From Euptelea pleiosperma (taxonomy: Eukaryota; Streptophyta; Magnoliopsida; Ranunculales; Eupteleaceae), in contig CM068553.1 of NCBI GenBank assembly GCA_035048495.1, positions 4,271,259 to 4,335,258 of the forward strand: a DNA stretch of 64,000 nucleotides. The letters run 5' to 3'. The notes below the pieces were generated by a model. The model had not been told where the DNA came from. It did not search any database and was given only the letters and a program-made list of their open reading frames with translations. The translations under genes were made by a program, and so were the position numbers. The first letter of the stretch is position 1. Each line of letters begins with the position of its first letter. This document shows, piece by piece, positions 1 to 10,836 of this stretch.

Positions 1-102
1 TAAAACTAATTTAAGTTTACAACTTGTTCCAAATTTATATAAAACTATTTAATTTCTGAAACAGGAACTGAATACAGTGAGCATTCACGTGATCATGTAA
101 TG

Positions 103-104
<2 letters not shown>

Positions 105-138
<34 letters not shown>
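105..138. repeat. (AG)17 microsatellite
   Basis: Uninterrupted AG dinucleotide run of about 34 bp, followed by CTTTAAAG. The Ser-Leu-rich short frames across it are artefacts of the repeat. Confidence 0.95.
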
Positions 139-141
<3 letters not shown>

Positions 142-1109
142 TAAAGAAGTGGGGACGAAAGGGAAGTAAAAGTGAGATGGAGGGAGGATTGGTCCTTGCA
201 GAACTTCCAGGCTGTATAGTTGTGGGGAGGGGGGGAGGAATAGCTTGTTGGATTGGAGAAAGAACAGCTGTATAATAAGAAACAAAACTATAAAGAGGGT
301 GGTGCAATAAATTTTGGCTTTAAAGATTCTTTTTTTTTTTTTTTTTTTCCTTTTACATTTGTGGAAGATATTGGGCACTTGTGACTTTTATGGATTGAAA
401 GGAATCCACAAAACCCTTAATAAATAAACTTTACTTTGTTTTTACTTGACTTTCTAGGCTGTTTCTTTTGTTTCTTTCTCCATTTTTTCTTCATATTTTC
501 ATATTTTAGTATGTGGGGTTAATGGGTCAATGTTGTGGGTCTGTGACTTGGGTACCAACAAATTCCCCTATAATATTAAAATCTTTATGGGTATCACCCC
601 CTCATGGCCTCATCCATATTCAGACTTGACAGGGTATCAAGAACATTCCTTGATAGACTTGATCGTGGTTCGAAGTATTGGCCGATCCCGTTCTGAATCG
701 GGCGATCTGGATCACGATCGTAGTCCACCGATCCAATGAAAAACTGGACCGTCTCGCCCCTGAGATCACTGTTTCCCGAGATTTCGAACCATGGAGTCAA
801 TACTTGTTTGGAGAGTAAATGAATCTCACAGAAAGGAATTCAAATCGACAGTCAAGGGAAATAGTTTGAGGTCTGAAGACTCTGATAGGCAATGATAGTT
901 ATATTATCTATTCTACTTGTAAGCGTGAGAAGGCTCTTCTTGCGTTACGCACCCGAATTCTCAATATTTTCATATTACCCATGTTTTGCTTCTTTCAGTT
1001 TTTTTATTTACTTTTAAGGGCTTTTTGGTCATGATACCTCTTTTACATTTCAACTCACTAAAACACATTTAATGCGATCAAGTTAACTCCTTCAAATATA
1101 AAAGGTTTG

Positions 1110-1430
1110 ATGAGGGCATTCATCATCAACATTGATGATAAACCACAGTGTGAGCTGTGTGGCATACTGTTAGAGGCTACTGACCGAATGGATGTTTGGT
1201 CTATCCCTAGGTTGACTTATGTAACAAAAATCAGCTTGATTAGTGATTTCTAATCTTTGGATCATAATGTTCGAAATCTACGATTAAAAATAAACCATGA
1301 AATGAGTAATCCAATGGATATAAATTACTAATCAGTATGAATTTTAGTATATAGGTCCACTTAGGGATGGGCCAAACATCCATGCAGTCAGTAGTCTTCA
1401 ATAGTGTGTCATGTGGTACAAATTATTTGG
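1110..1430. mobile_element. Fold-back MITE, GCCACGTGGC family (diverged)
   Basis: Two inverted halves meet near the middle. The left half has ATGGATGTTTGG and a downstream ATCAGCTTGATTAGTGATTTC; the right half has the reverse complements, ending in GGCCAAACATCCATGCAGTCA. The terminal palindrome is degenerate here (GAGCTGTGTGGC and GTGTCATGTGGTAC). No target duplication could be assigned. Confidence 0.6.
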
Positions 1431-2561
1431 TATCAAAATTCAATGTTTGCAAAAAAAAGTTGATTAAAAGTCCCCCCCACGAGCAATGATCACATGGTCC
1501 AAGGTCTATGGACGTGTATGGTGGTGTCGTTTTATTATTAGTAAAAAATGTACTCGAGTTACATGCTAAATAGTGATGCTTAAATTCCACAGTTAAAAAT
1601 CAACCCATGAAAACGACTATAATCGAATTCTTAGAAATCACAAATCAGGCTGTTTTTTGCATGCAGGTCCACATAAGGATGGGCTAAACATCCATAAGTA
1701 TCTAATAATGAGTCACTTCTTTCGAATAATGCTCAAAATCCACGGTTAAAAACAAACCATGAAAAAGACCAATCGAACGGTTAGAAATTACTAATCAAGA
1801 TAATTTTTTGCATGTAGGTCCACCTAGGGATGTGCCAAACATCCAGACAGTCAGTGATCCCTAAGATTGTGCCATGTGTAATGTGGCTGATTAGCCGGAT
1901 TTACCCTCTTATGCAATCAGTTTCGCTACAACACCCGCTGCTCTAGCTAATTGTCCAAAATGCGGGTATGAAGGTTTTAAGATTTTTGAAATTTTAAATT
2001 TGTAAGAGAAGTGTTGAAGAAAATTGGGCTTCATCTGATGCAAAGATTAATGAAACAATTGGGCATTTTGGTGAGCAACTAAGTGCGAAAAAATCTAGTA
2101 TATCGAGTTCAGTATGAGCATTACTATACAGTATACTGAGCTCCCAAAAATGCCACATGGCACTCTTTCGGCCCACTGATGATCATACGAATGTCTGGCC
2201 CACCACTTGGCAGAACTACACACCAAAAATCAATTTGATTGATGATTTCTAGCTATTGGATTTGAGTTTTTTTTTTTTTTTTTTTTTTCTTTTCATCGTG
2301 GGCTTGGAATCCAGTCAACGAAGGTCTTGTAGAGAAAAAGATAATGGTTCCTTGTAAATCCCATCAACCACCCACCGATTCCTTATTGAAATTAAAATAT
2401 CTATAAATAAAAAAATTATCTTTCTTGTGGGATATCGACGTTGAAGATATCGAGGTTTTTTAAGAATATTTTTTAAAGATATTGACACATGGCGTGTTGG
2501 GACGTCTTTGTATCAAAGTCGAATTCCCAAAATCAGATGGCCATAAAAAGATTATCCAAAG

Positions 2562-3246
2562 GGTGGCGATGTACCAAGCTCTAGCCTACTCCAAAGGCGA
2601 AAGCTAGTACCATTTTTGTTACTCACCACTCCCATCTGGGCCCACCGACTGCATGGATGTTTAGCCCACCCCTTGGTGGATATACATACCAAAAATTACT
2701 ATGATTGGTAATCTCTAGACATTAGATTTTAGAACTTTTTAAGTCGTGATTCTAGCCGTCAAATTCAACCATTTTTTTAGTACTAAAACCAACGGTTAAA
2801 AATTATCAAACAAGCCGATTTTTTGTATGGATGTCTACAAAGAGGTGAGCGAAACATCCATGTGGTCAGTCAATGGCAGCGATGAGTAACAAAAATGGGG
2901 AAAATCTATGGTACCGACTTCTGTATCAAAAAAATACAACATAGTAGACTTGTTCGGGCCCACTTTCCCCTGGAATCTGGCCCATACTATGATAGACCTA
3001 CACACAAAAAATCAGCATGATTGGTGATTCTTAGCCGTAGGATTTGAGCACTTTTTCATCGTGGGCTTGGAACCAACTCATAGGCCTATTCATAAAGTCC
3101 ATGATGAAAAAAGTGCTCAAATCATACGGCTAGGAATCAACAATCATGCTGATTTTTTGTGTGTAGGTCCATCATAGTGTGGGCCAGACATTCAAGGGGC
3201 AAGTGGGCTCGAGCGCGTAAGCTACAGCTTATTACATCGCGACACT
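2562..3246. mobile_element. Composite Mutator-like MITE with near-perfect 9-bp TSD
   Basis: The left end reads GGTGGCGATGTACCAAGC and the right end, reverse complemented, reads AGTGTCGCGATGTAATAAGC, so the termini are inverted. The flanks TATCCAAAG (2553-2561) and TGTCCAAAG (3247-3255) match at 8 of 9 positions, as expected for Mutator-type insertion. The inside holds two palindromic modules: one at 2600-2925 bounded by TTTTTGTTACTCACC and its complement, and one at about 2955-3215 that is almost a perfect hairpin around 3080. It ends about 350 bp before the putative first exon of BPS1. Confidence 0.65.
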
Positions 3247-3255
3247 TGTCCAAAG

Positions 3256-4895
3256 AAACAGTGGATGGGATGAACCAATCAAGTCACTCTTTGCACCATC
3301 AAAATGAAGCTTATTGAACACTTCTTGATTAGCGCCAAGTGTAGGCAGATGCAAGGAAGAGGACTTTCTTTCCGTTGCCGTCTTTGCAGAAAGTTGAGGA
3401 GACGTGTTTGAATTTGCAACCATTCGTACAAATATCCAACGAATCTAAGGTGCATAAATCCCAATGAAGCTTACCGCCCGTACAATCCTCACCGCAAATC
3501 TACATATCAGGGATAGGGTTGGCTCAAAATGGGCATGTGTCACTATCAGATGGATGGATAAAATATTCAAGGTAGATCTTGCTCCACTGAATACATTTAC
3601 TTTGTAAACTATTCAACGTTGGAAGCTTCATCTTCAAGGATCTGAGGGTTTCGACGAAGCGAAGGTGTTAACGCGTGTCTGCAGCTTCCTTTGAGATTTT
3701 CGTCCCGCTAGTACAGATTCAGGTACCAAGTTCGTCTTTTTGTTTTTTTTTCGTTTCTTGTCTACTGATCTCTCTCTGTTTTGCTTTAATTTTCTGAAAA
3801 AAATTTGATGTTTTAGATCGAATTAGGGTTTGAGGAACACATGGAGTTAGGGTTTTGTAGATCAGATGGCTTAATAAATCGGATTATTTGAGTTGATTTT
3901 AGTGTTGCAGATGTTATATTTCTTTGCGTTTTGTTAATTTGGTGTCTGTTTGGGTTGTTTGCTTAATGGATATAGCATTTGGGCAAGAATTCCGAGAGGG
4001 ATAATATTTAATTTGTTGTATGTATATATGTACTGACAAATATCTGAATTTTAGTTCAGATCTATGCGTTTCTAGATCTATCTAGCTCTATTTGCATGTG
4101 AAATCAAGATGATGAAATGAAAGAGATGGAAATAAAACAAGATAATAAGGGTCAAGAGTGGATCGTCATTTTTGCGGCAATTTTTATTTTTATTTTTATT
4201 ACTTTTTGCACAAAATAGCTCTTAAAATGGCACAAAAATGACGATCCAAATAAGCCCTAGAGTTGACTATTTGAACTTCTCAAAAAAAGATTAATTACAG
4301 GTGATTCTGAGATCTCTCAGATCCCCTTAGTTTATGTGATTATTTCTTTGTTAATTTGTTGGCTGAAAAGTTTGTCATATATGTAAAGATCAGTAAGACT
4401 CTCATTTATGTGTAAATGAATGGAAATAGATCTAACGGGTTCGAATTGGTCTAAGCGTTTGTGTAGATACTCGTATTGCCTTCGATTTGCATGGATTTAA
4501 TCCATGGTTTGTTGGGACCAGAGTGCAATTTGACTATTTTTAAGGTTTTGAAAATTTTGTGGATCAATTTCTTTTGGATAAAGGGGTTTCATCACTTTAT
4601 CCTAAGGGCATGTTTGATTGTACGGAAAATTTTCCCGAGAAAATACATCTGAGGAATGCCTCAAATGGCTGTTGGATTGCACCTGAGAACACATATTTCA
4701 ATCATGTGAGAAAATAAAAGCGTATTTTCAGGTGAAAATTGCAATTTTCCCACTTCGCAATTAAACACGCCCCAAATAAGAAACGTTGTTGATATTTTCT
4801 TCATTTTTAAGCAGATTAATGTGAGAAATAGCATTTGTACTTATGCTATATTAATTTATCCTTGCGCTTAGAATGCTTTGTTACTCTTTGAGCAG
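3256..4895 (+). promoter_or_regulatory. Putative BPS1 promoter, 5'-UTR exon and 5'-UTR intron
   Basis: The coding frame of BPS1 opens nine bases after a consensus acceptor (GAGCAG, ending 4895). A plausible donor, CAG|GTACCAAG, lies at 3722/3723 in pyrimidine-rich sequence typical of a plant leader exon. The proposed 1,173-bp intron is T-rich and carries no start-proximal coding. The leader exon probably starts near 3590-3650, but no TATA box was convincing. The intron also contains a small MITE (4606-4773). The splice assignment is inference and needs transcript data. Confidence 0.5.
4606..4773. mobile_element. Small TIR element in BPS1 5'-UTR intron
   Basis: Inverted ends GGGCATGTTTGATTG and CAATTAAACACGCCCC bound 168 bp. 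The 'GGGC.TGTTTG' terminal style is common among short hAT-like plant MITEs. There is no coding capacity, and the target duplication is not clear. Confidence 0.55.
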
Positions 4896-4904
4896 TATAT
4901 CAAA

Positions 4905-5960
4905 ATGAGTCGTCCGCATGATGGGCACCGACCTTTCTTTCCCTTTGGAAACCCTTTTCGGATGATCACTCCCAAGGAGTCTTACCTTTCTCCACAGCTT
5001 CTTGAAACGTTGAATTCCTTTGAGAATACCTTGGCTAAAAGGTTGAAAAAGCTCAAGCCGAAAGACAAGAACGATATCCTTAGCTTATCGTGGATGAGAT
5101 TAGCAATGGAGTCGCTTTGTGAAACACATACAGACATCAAAACCCTCATTACCGAGCTTCAGTTCCCTGTTTCTGATTGGGATGAGAAATGGATGGATAT
5201 GTACTTGGACAACAGTGTGAGGCTGCTTGATATTTGTATTGCTTTTAGCTCTGAGCTCTCCAGACTCAGCCAAGGCCAACTCTTGCTTCAATGCGTCCGA
5301 CATATTTTGGACGTCTCGAGTTCTTTGCCATCCTCAGAGCAGCTTGTGCAGGCCCGTACTTCTCTTGATGAATGGATGCATCAAATCAGTTCAAGGAATC
5401 CAAAACTTGAGAATTGTTATAGCATCTTGGATGGGATCACTAGATCTCTTTATTTGGCCAAGGTTAAGAACTCAGCAAAAGGAAAGGTTTTGATGCGTGC
5501 TATGTACGGGGTTAAGGTTAAAACGATATTTGTCTGCAGTGTCTTTGTGGCAGCTTTCTCTGGTTCCACAAAGACATTGATTGACTTGCAGGTTTCTGAT
5601 AAATACCTGTGGGTAGAGGCTTTTAATGATTTGCAGGTTGATGTAAATGGCCAAATTCGGAGATTATTTTCACGTGGAAATCTAACAATGTTGAAGGAGC
5701 TGGGAGAAGTTGATACGTGTGTGAAGAAGTTATATTCACTTACTAGCGATACCATTGGTCCTGCAGAAGCAGAATCATTGAAGGATTCTGTTTTGGATTT
5801 GGGAAAGAGCACGGAGAGGCTTTCGCAAGGACTAGATATTCTCTCAGTGGAAGTGGATAGCTTCTTCCAGATCATTCTAACGGGGCGTGATGCTTTGCTT
5901 TGTAATCTAAGAGTGTGTGGTTCTAACTCTGACCTAAAGCAAGAGAATAATGTTGTATAG
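4905..5960 (+). CDS. BYPASS1-like protein (BPS1)
   Basis: The 351-residue protein starts with the family's PFFPFGNPF stretch. It contains SWM.LAMESLCETH.DIKTLITEL (about 65-90), WD.KW.D.YLD.SV.LLD (about 93-110) and the strongly conserved KVKNSAKGKVLMRA.YGVKVKT block (about 188-210), as in Arabidopsis BPS1. The BPS1/ROH1 family is plant-specific. BPS1 loss causes export of a root-derived signal that arrests shoot growth; the biochemical activity is unknown. The coding region is a single exon, as usual for the family. The first ATG after the acceptor was chosen; an upstream non-ATG extension of nine codons falls in the putative intron. The hydrophobic patch about residues 210-225 may be membrane-associated. 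The gene is intact, with no frameshift. Confidence 0.93.
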   Translation: MSRPHDGHRPFFPFGNPFRMITPKESYLSPQLLETLNSFENTLAKRLKKLKPKDKNDILSLSWMRLAMESLCETHTDIKTLITELQFPVSDWDEKWMDMYLDNSVRLLDICIAFSSELSRLSQGQLLLQCVRHILDVSSSLPSSEQLVQARTSLDEWMHQISSRNPKLENCYSILDGITRSLYLAKVKNSAKGKVLMRAMYGVKVKTIFVCSVFVAAFSGSTKTLIDLQVSDKYLWVEAFNDLQVDVNGQIRRLFSRGNLTMLKELGEVDTCVKKLYSLTSDTIGPAEAESLKDSVLDLGKSTERLSQGLDILSVEVDSFFQIILTGRDALLCNLRVCGSNSDLKQENNVV

Positions 5961-6801
5961 CAGGTTGTGTGATGATCTGAGTGAAGCAAAAGTCACACTT
6001 GTACACATGTAGTTCTTGTTTTTCTCGTTTCTTATTGATGAAGGGTGAGAACCTTGTACTAAATACAGCATGCACCTCAATATCTGACAGTCTCTTGAGA
6101 TTGTAAGTTACGTTATGTTGGTATTGTACTTATTTATATGTATTTTTATGTATCGCCATTGGAATATAAAAGTGTTTTGTACCGCTCCAATATCTTTTTC
6201 TCTCCTTCCACCATGTATGACAGATTTTTACTTGCTGACATGGTTTACCTCATCTCTTTCTCAATCGACAAGGGCAAGAGATGCATCAGAGTGGAGGATT
6301 TTAAATTCTCTCACAGCCATTTTCATATTGGACAGCCAACAGCGCATATTAATGTGTTGGTGATCTGTCAAATGCTTGACCTTCTCCTCTTTTGTCTTAA
6401 AGCCCACAAGGTGATCGATGTTCTTTCTTTTCATTGGTATCCAAGAATCTTTGCTCTGTAATTTCTTGGCAGATTCACGTGGTGATCTTGTTTTTGGAGA
6501 AAGAAAGATGCAGGAAGTTTCTCTTACTGATGGTGCAAAGGTAACTCCATCGATTGTGTTTTTTCTTGCATCCAAGTTAAACTCGTCAAGGCTTTCTTGT
6601 CTATCACTAATTGGAAGAGATAACGCAGAATGAATGAATCCTATTAAATCTGCTTTGCGTTGTTGCTTTGCGTTGTATCTTGTGTTCGGAATCTGAATGT
6701 GACTCGTTCCTGTCAAATCTGTCATTTGCCTTCCATCCAACTTATACATAGGGCGATATCTGTATGATTAAGATGTTTTTTTTTCTTCCTTTAGAATCCG
6801 A
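5961..6801. other. BPS1 3' UTR and downstream spacer
   Basis: The sequence after the stop is T-rich, with several AATAAA-like weak signals, and probably contains the 3' UTR to about 6180-6200. A 162-codon minus-strand frame at 6261-6749 has no recognisable domain and no conserved composition. It was not called. Confidence 0.5.
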
Positions 6802-7002
6802 GGGCCTGTTTGGAAACCCAAAAAATGGGTCCCAGTCGTGGTTGAACAGTTCTAGTCCTTTTGACTTATTTTTAGCAACCATATGGGGTCCCACTTTTCC
6901 AGATTTTGACCTTAAACCAGGACTAGAGTTGGTGTTTTGAAAAGAAGATGCATCATTGGACTAGCTTAGGCCCTGAAAATAAGGGATTTCCAAACAGGCG
7001 CA
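6802..7002. mobile_element. TIR MITE, GGGCCTGTTTGG type
   Basis: Inverted ends GGGCCTGTTTGGAAA and TTTCCAAACAGGCGC bound about 200 bp without coding capacity. The inside carries a second inverted pair around CCAGTCGTGG/CCAGGACTAG. End style suggests a hAT-like non-autonomous element; the target duplication is unclear. Confidence 0.6.
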
Positions 7003-8048
7003 CGAATGAGGTGCAATCTAAAATTGTGTTGGGTCAGTAATGGATATTAGAATTTTAACCGAAGTCGTGAGATAGCTGTTGTAGATATCGAAAATAGATC
7101 TCCAATGCATCAAATGGCTTTTCAATCAGTTCTTTGAGTAAAAAGTTATGCCTCTTTGAGTACAACTGTCTCTGGATTTGACAAGATATAAAGAACTTAG
7201 ATTTCTTTCTTCAGCATCTATTTGGTGCAAATTTAGTTGGCACTTGATCTTTGACTTCTTGCTACTTGATTGTAAACGCTTATTATTTTAGGGTGCATCA
7301 TGGATAATTGTATGTCCACAACAACCAAGTCAATTGAGGCTTTTTTGTTTTTTTTTGTGAAAATGGATCTCCTTGTTTGATTTGCCGTTAAGGGATCGAG
7401 CCTGGAACAGAGTCAGCCCATGCCCACCAATAAAAGTAGGCTTGTTTGGTTTCCAGGTCTCAGTTATTCTTGTAAAGATTGATTAACCCAATGATGCCCC
7501 ACATTGATTATTCGATATGAAGAATTATAAGGAAACAAGCAAACCATGCAGCTGTCTTCGTAGCTGAGATCAAGGTCCAACCATTGCTTTGGGGTTTTGA
7601 CATCATGGTCAAAGATCAACTTCATTATGGTCAACAGAACCGATGGCTTGAAATACTCGTCGTAATTCTAATGTGACATTGACATTCATTAAAACTGATA
7701 TGCCCATGGCCAGAAATACTCTTGGTGATTCTAATGTGATATTTGCATTCACTAAAACTGGTATCGAGTATGGACATAAGAAAGATCTGAAGCATAAGAG
7801 AATCAGAGAGGAATGAACACAAACTGCTGCACCACCTGGCCCTAAAGAGAATCAAATAACAGAGTATATATGGGCTGGTAACACTGTCGACAGTTTTAAT
7901 CAGGTCAAAATGAGGGGTAATGTAGCCAACACATCCTTTCTCCATTAACAAATAACGCCATCAGGAAGGGTGGGAGAGTTCTAATTTGGGCACATACTAG
8001 GTTGAACCACAGAGATAAACCAAAAATCCAGATCATGCTTCTCATCTT

Positions 8049-8610
8049 AGACCCATAAACTTATGTAATGTTGTTATTTATAAGATCATAGCTAAGATCT
8101 TAGCAATGAGGCTGAAAACCGTGCTTCATGGACTGGTCGCCCCTTTTTTGATAATGTAACCTTCTAGATTTTTGAAGAGGGAAAAAGGAAGCCACGGATT
8201 CATTGCTCAAATTGGATATGGCTAAGGCTTACAACAAATTAGAGTTTTAGTTTTAATGGGGCTCTTTATTGTTATCTGAAACTTGCCAGAGGCTGAAGGT
8301 AAGGGACCCCATAACCAAGGGATTAAAATTCTAGGAATAGCCCTTCAACTTCCCATTTATTTTTGATGATGATAGGTAAATCCCAAGTCAAGACCTTTCA
8401 TGGTATCATTGATAGGATGGGTAGTCTCATTGAAGTCCGGAAATCCAAGGTTCTGTCCCAGTGCTAGCGCCTAATCAGTAGAAGCCGAGATTAGAGCCTT
8501 AAAATGGGACTCAGCTCAGCTCTCTCTTTTTGCAGCTACCCTAATCACAGTGGAGTCGGATGCTTAGGTGGTTATGAAATGTCTTGCAGCGAGGTGGCTT
8601 GAGTAGGGCT
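8049..8610 (+). pseudogene. Decayed LINE (L1-type) reverse transcriptase and RNase H remnant
   Basis: From 8049 one frame reads RPINLCNVVIYKIIAKIL, then AMRLK..L, a standard non-LTR reverse transcriptase segment. About 8206-8247 another frame reads LKLDMAKAYNKLEF, the first catalytic-Asp motif. About 8486-8610 reads AEIRALKWDSAQLSLF, then VESDA and VMKCLA, typical of the plant LINE-type RNase H-like tail. Stops, frameshifts and a large internal deletion separate the pieces. Family identification rests on these motifs; the 5' part of the element is not recognisable. Confidence 0.7.
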
Positions 8611-8659
8611 GTTAAGGGTACCTGATTACCTAATTAATATATCTAAACCTGAGTAAATA

Positions 8660-8880
8660 TTTGATGACAGTGGACTGTCATCCAGCCATGACAGTCACAG
8701 TTTTCGGCACATGGATTTTGTACAGCTAACCCACATCGGCCTACCAAACACATACCCAGGTGAGTATTTTTTTAAGATTTCTTTTTTAATTCACTTGGGT
8801 AGGTGGTAAAAAGCACTCGAGTACATGCCGAGAACTCTGTGGCGATCATGGGTTGTCTTCAACGCCCACTGTCATCAAAG
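8660..8880. mobile_element. Short TIR element, TTTGATGACAGTGG family
   Basis: Ends TTTGATGACAGTGG and CCACTGTCATCAAAG are inverted. The interior phrase GAACTCTGTGGCGATCATGG recurs in the related copy at 12667-12853. No coding capacity. Confidence 0.55.
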
Positions 8881-8962
8881 TTTTATCCTCTAAACCCGAT
8901 TACCTGCCCCAACTTTTTTACTCACTTCAAGATCCTTGATTTCGATGGTCACAAAAGTTTTT

Positions 8963-9362
8963 AGGCTGCATTTGACAATGTAGAAAATAACTAGAAATTA
9001 AAGCTGTTTATTGTGGTTTAGAACGTGTTTTTAGTGGTTTAAAATCACACTTTTTTGTGGGTTTTTTGTTAAAAGTAGAAGCAGCTCAAAAACTACTTTG
9101 CTTATAACTTATGCAGACCGCAGTTTCTAAACTTATACGATACTTTATAAATATCAAAATTGCCCTAATCTTTAATAACATTCCTAAATAACGAAATAAT
9201 CTCTTCTAAGCATAAAATAACTTTTCTAAATGACGAATGTATTAGTTAATATCTTTTTCTAAATGACAAAATCATCATAAAATACTTGAAACCATGGCTT
9301 TTACCCACTGCTTATAGCAATGAGCTATAAGCCCGGGTTACCGCAATCCCAAACAGAGCATT
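8963..9362. mobile_element. Possible hAT-like MITE remnant
   Basis: GGCTGCATTTGACAATG at the left and CCCAAACAGAGCAT at the right form weak inverted ends of a type common in short hAT-like plant elements. The interior is AT-rich with repeated TAAATGACGAA-like phrases. Borders are approximate. Confidence 0.35.
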
Positions 9363-9983
9363 AGTTGACTTGTGCCGTAATAAAATGACCTTCCATGAAA
9401 AAAGGAAAAAAATAATATCAATTGAAATTTACAAAGTTAAAATCATATTTAATCAAACAATCCTAGCCATCCAATCATAGGCTTCTATTTGACTATTTGA
9501 CCAATTGATTTTATTGGGCATTTTCGACATATACCCACATGTTTTCTTTGAAATTTGACATATCCCCACAATTTTAAAAGGCTAACTTACCCTCTTATGA
9601 TCCAATCCATCATCTATGATCGGTATGTATCCAAATTGACTAATGAAATTTTGATGAAAAGATGAAAATATCCATCTTCAACCTTGGATTTACAATAACT
9701 AACGGGATTTTTTTAGCTAAAACCCTAACCCCAAATAAAAAAGCTGCAGTTGTCATCGAATGACAAGACAACCAACCTACCAGCATCACCGGTGGACCAC
9801 CACTTGGGTGAGCTGAAATTTCAGCACTTGTAGTGACAGATAAGGTACTATTATTAGTTGGGGTGGAAATAAATTGGGATATTTTTGTCTTTTCATCAAA
9901 ATTTCGTTAGTCAATTTGACTCCACAATAGTCAGAGACGGTGGACCGGGTCAAGAGAGTCAACTTTTTTCGAATTGTATGAAA

Positions 9984-10836
9984 CTAGTGGTGCCCCGTGC
10001 CATCGGCACTCCTCGACAAAGAATTTGTCAAAATTAGGTGAGTGGCGGAGATCCACAGAGGATTAGATCTCGGCCCTTCTTTGTTGATGCTTATAAGAGG
10101 AGGTATAAGTAGGGAGACAATCAATGTGTTTTGTTGTATAGAATAGTAAATGGCCCATGCCCATGACACTCTCTGACAAAAGCGTTTGCAAAAATTGGGT
10201 GCCTTCGGCACTCAAACGGTATACCGGACTGGGACGTTACCATTTTTTCCATTATAATGGCTGTTATAACAGATTGTAACACACAGAGGGAGAAATGGGA
10301 AAATAACAGAAAAAACAAAAAATAACGGTGTCGAAATTTAAATTTTGAATAAATTGAGGTCAAATGAGACGGATTGAGTGGTTGAAATCTAACCGTCCAC
10401 ATTAGATCAATGGATTTGATCTCAAATACTTTTTATCTAACCGTCCACATTAGATGGATGGATAAGATAAGAGAATACAACTGAGTTGTCTTGATATATG
10501 CGTGGGTGGCCTGTGCCCACGGCACTTTCCGACAAAGCGTTTGTCAAAATCGGGTGAGAGTTAATCTCAGCCATCGATATGAAGCATAGTGGATCTCAGC
10601 CACTCATTATTGAAGCCATATAAGATAAGAGGGGTATAAGACAACCACTGTCACTTGTTACATGGATAGTGGGTGGCCAGTGCCCACGGCACTCTCCAAC
10701 AAAGCGTTTGTCAAAATTGGGTGTTAATGGCTGAGATCCACCCTCTATTTGGGGGATAAGATCTCAGCCCTTCTTTGTCAAAATAGATAAGAGGGGGTAT
10801 AAGTGGGGAGACAATTTCCCTGTTTTGTTATATAGA
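9984..10836 (-). mobile_element. Composite non-autonomous Helitron (copy A)
   Basis: Read on the minus strand it begins TCTATATAACAAAACAGGG and ends in a GTGCC...GGCAC hairpin followed by CTAG, between A (9983) and T (10837), the standard Helitron layout. It holds four tandem Helitron 3'-end modules, each with the hairpin and the phrase GACAAAGCGTTTGTCAAAAT or a variant, at about 9984, 10145, 10505 and 10672. An ATAACGG-rich insert lies inside module 2. The same order recurs at 22407-23486. Confidence 0.75.

Larger units (their letters stand above)
1..2552. other. Intergenic, repeat-derived, no gene recognised
   Basis: No coding homology was found in either strand. The stretch holds an AG microsatellite (105-138), homopolymer T runs (about 329-348 and 2270-2289), one fold-back MITE copy (about 1110-1430) and two half copies of the same family (about 1560-1700 and 1740-1890). 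The half copies are recognisable by the paired phrases ending in CCAAACATCCA. Short reading frames here lie in low-complexity sequence. Confidence 0.6.

Noticed and set aside
5450..5989. 179-codon antisense frame over BPS1
   Set aside because: It is the complement of a confidently identified coding sequence and shows no family similarity of its own.
6261..6749. 162-codon minus-strand frame downstream of BPS1
   Set aside because: No recognisable domain or family, lies in the BPS1 3' flank, and composition looks random. No splice or promoter context supports it.
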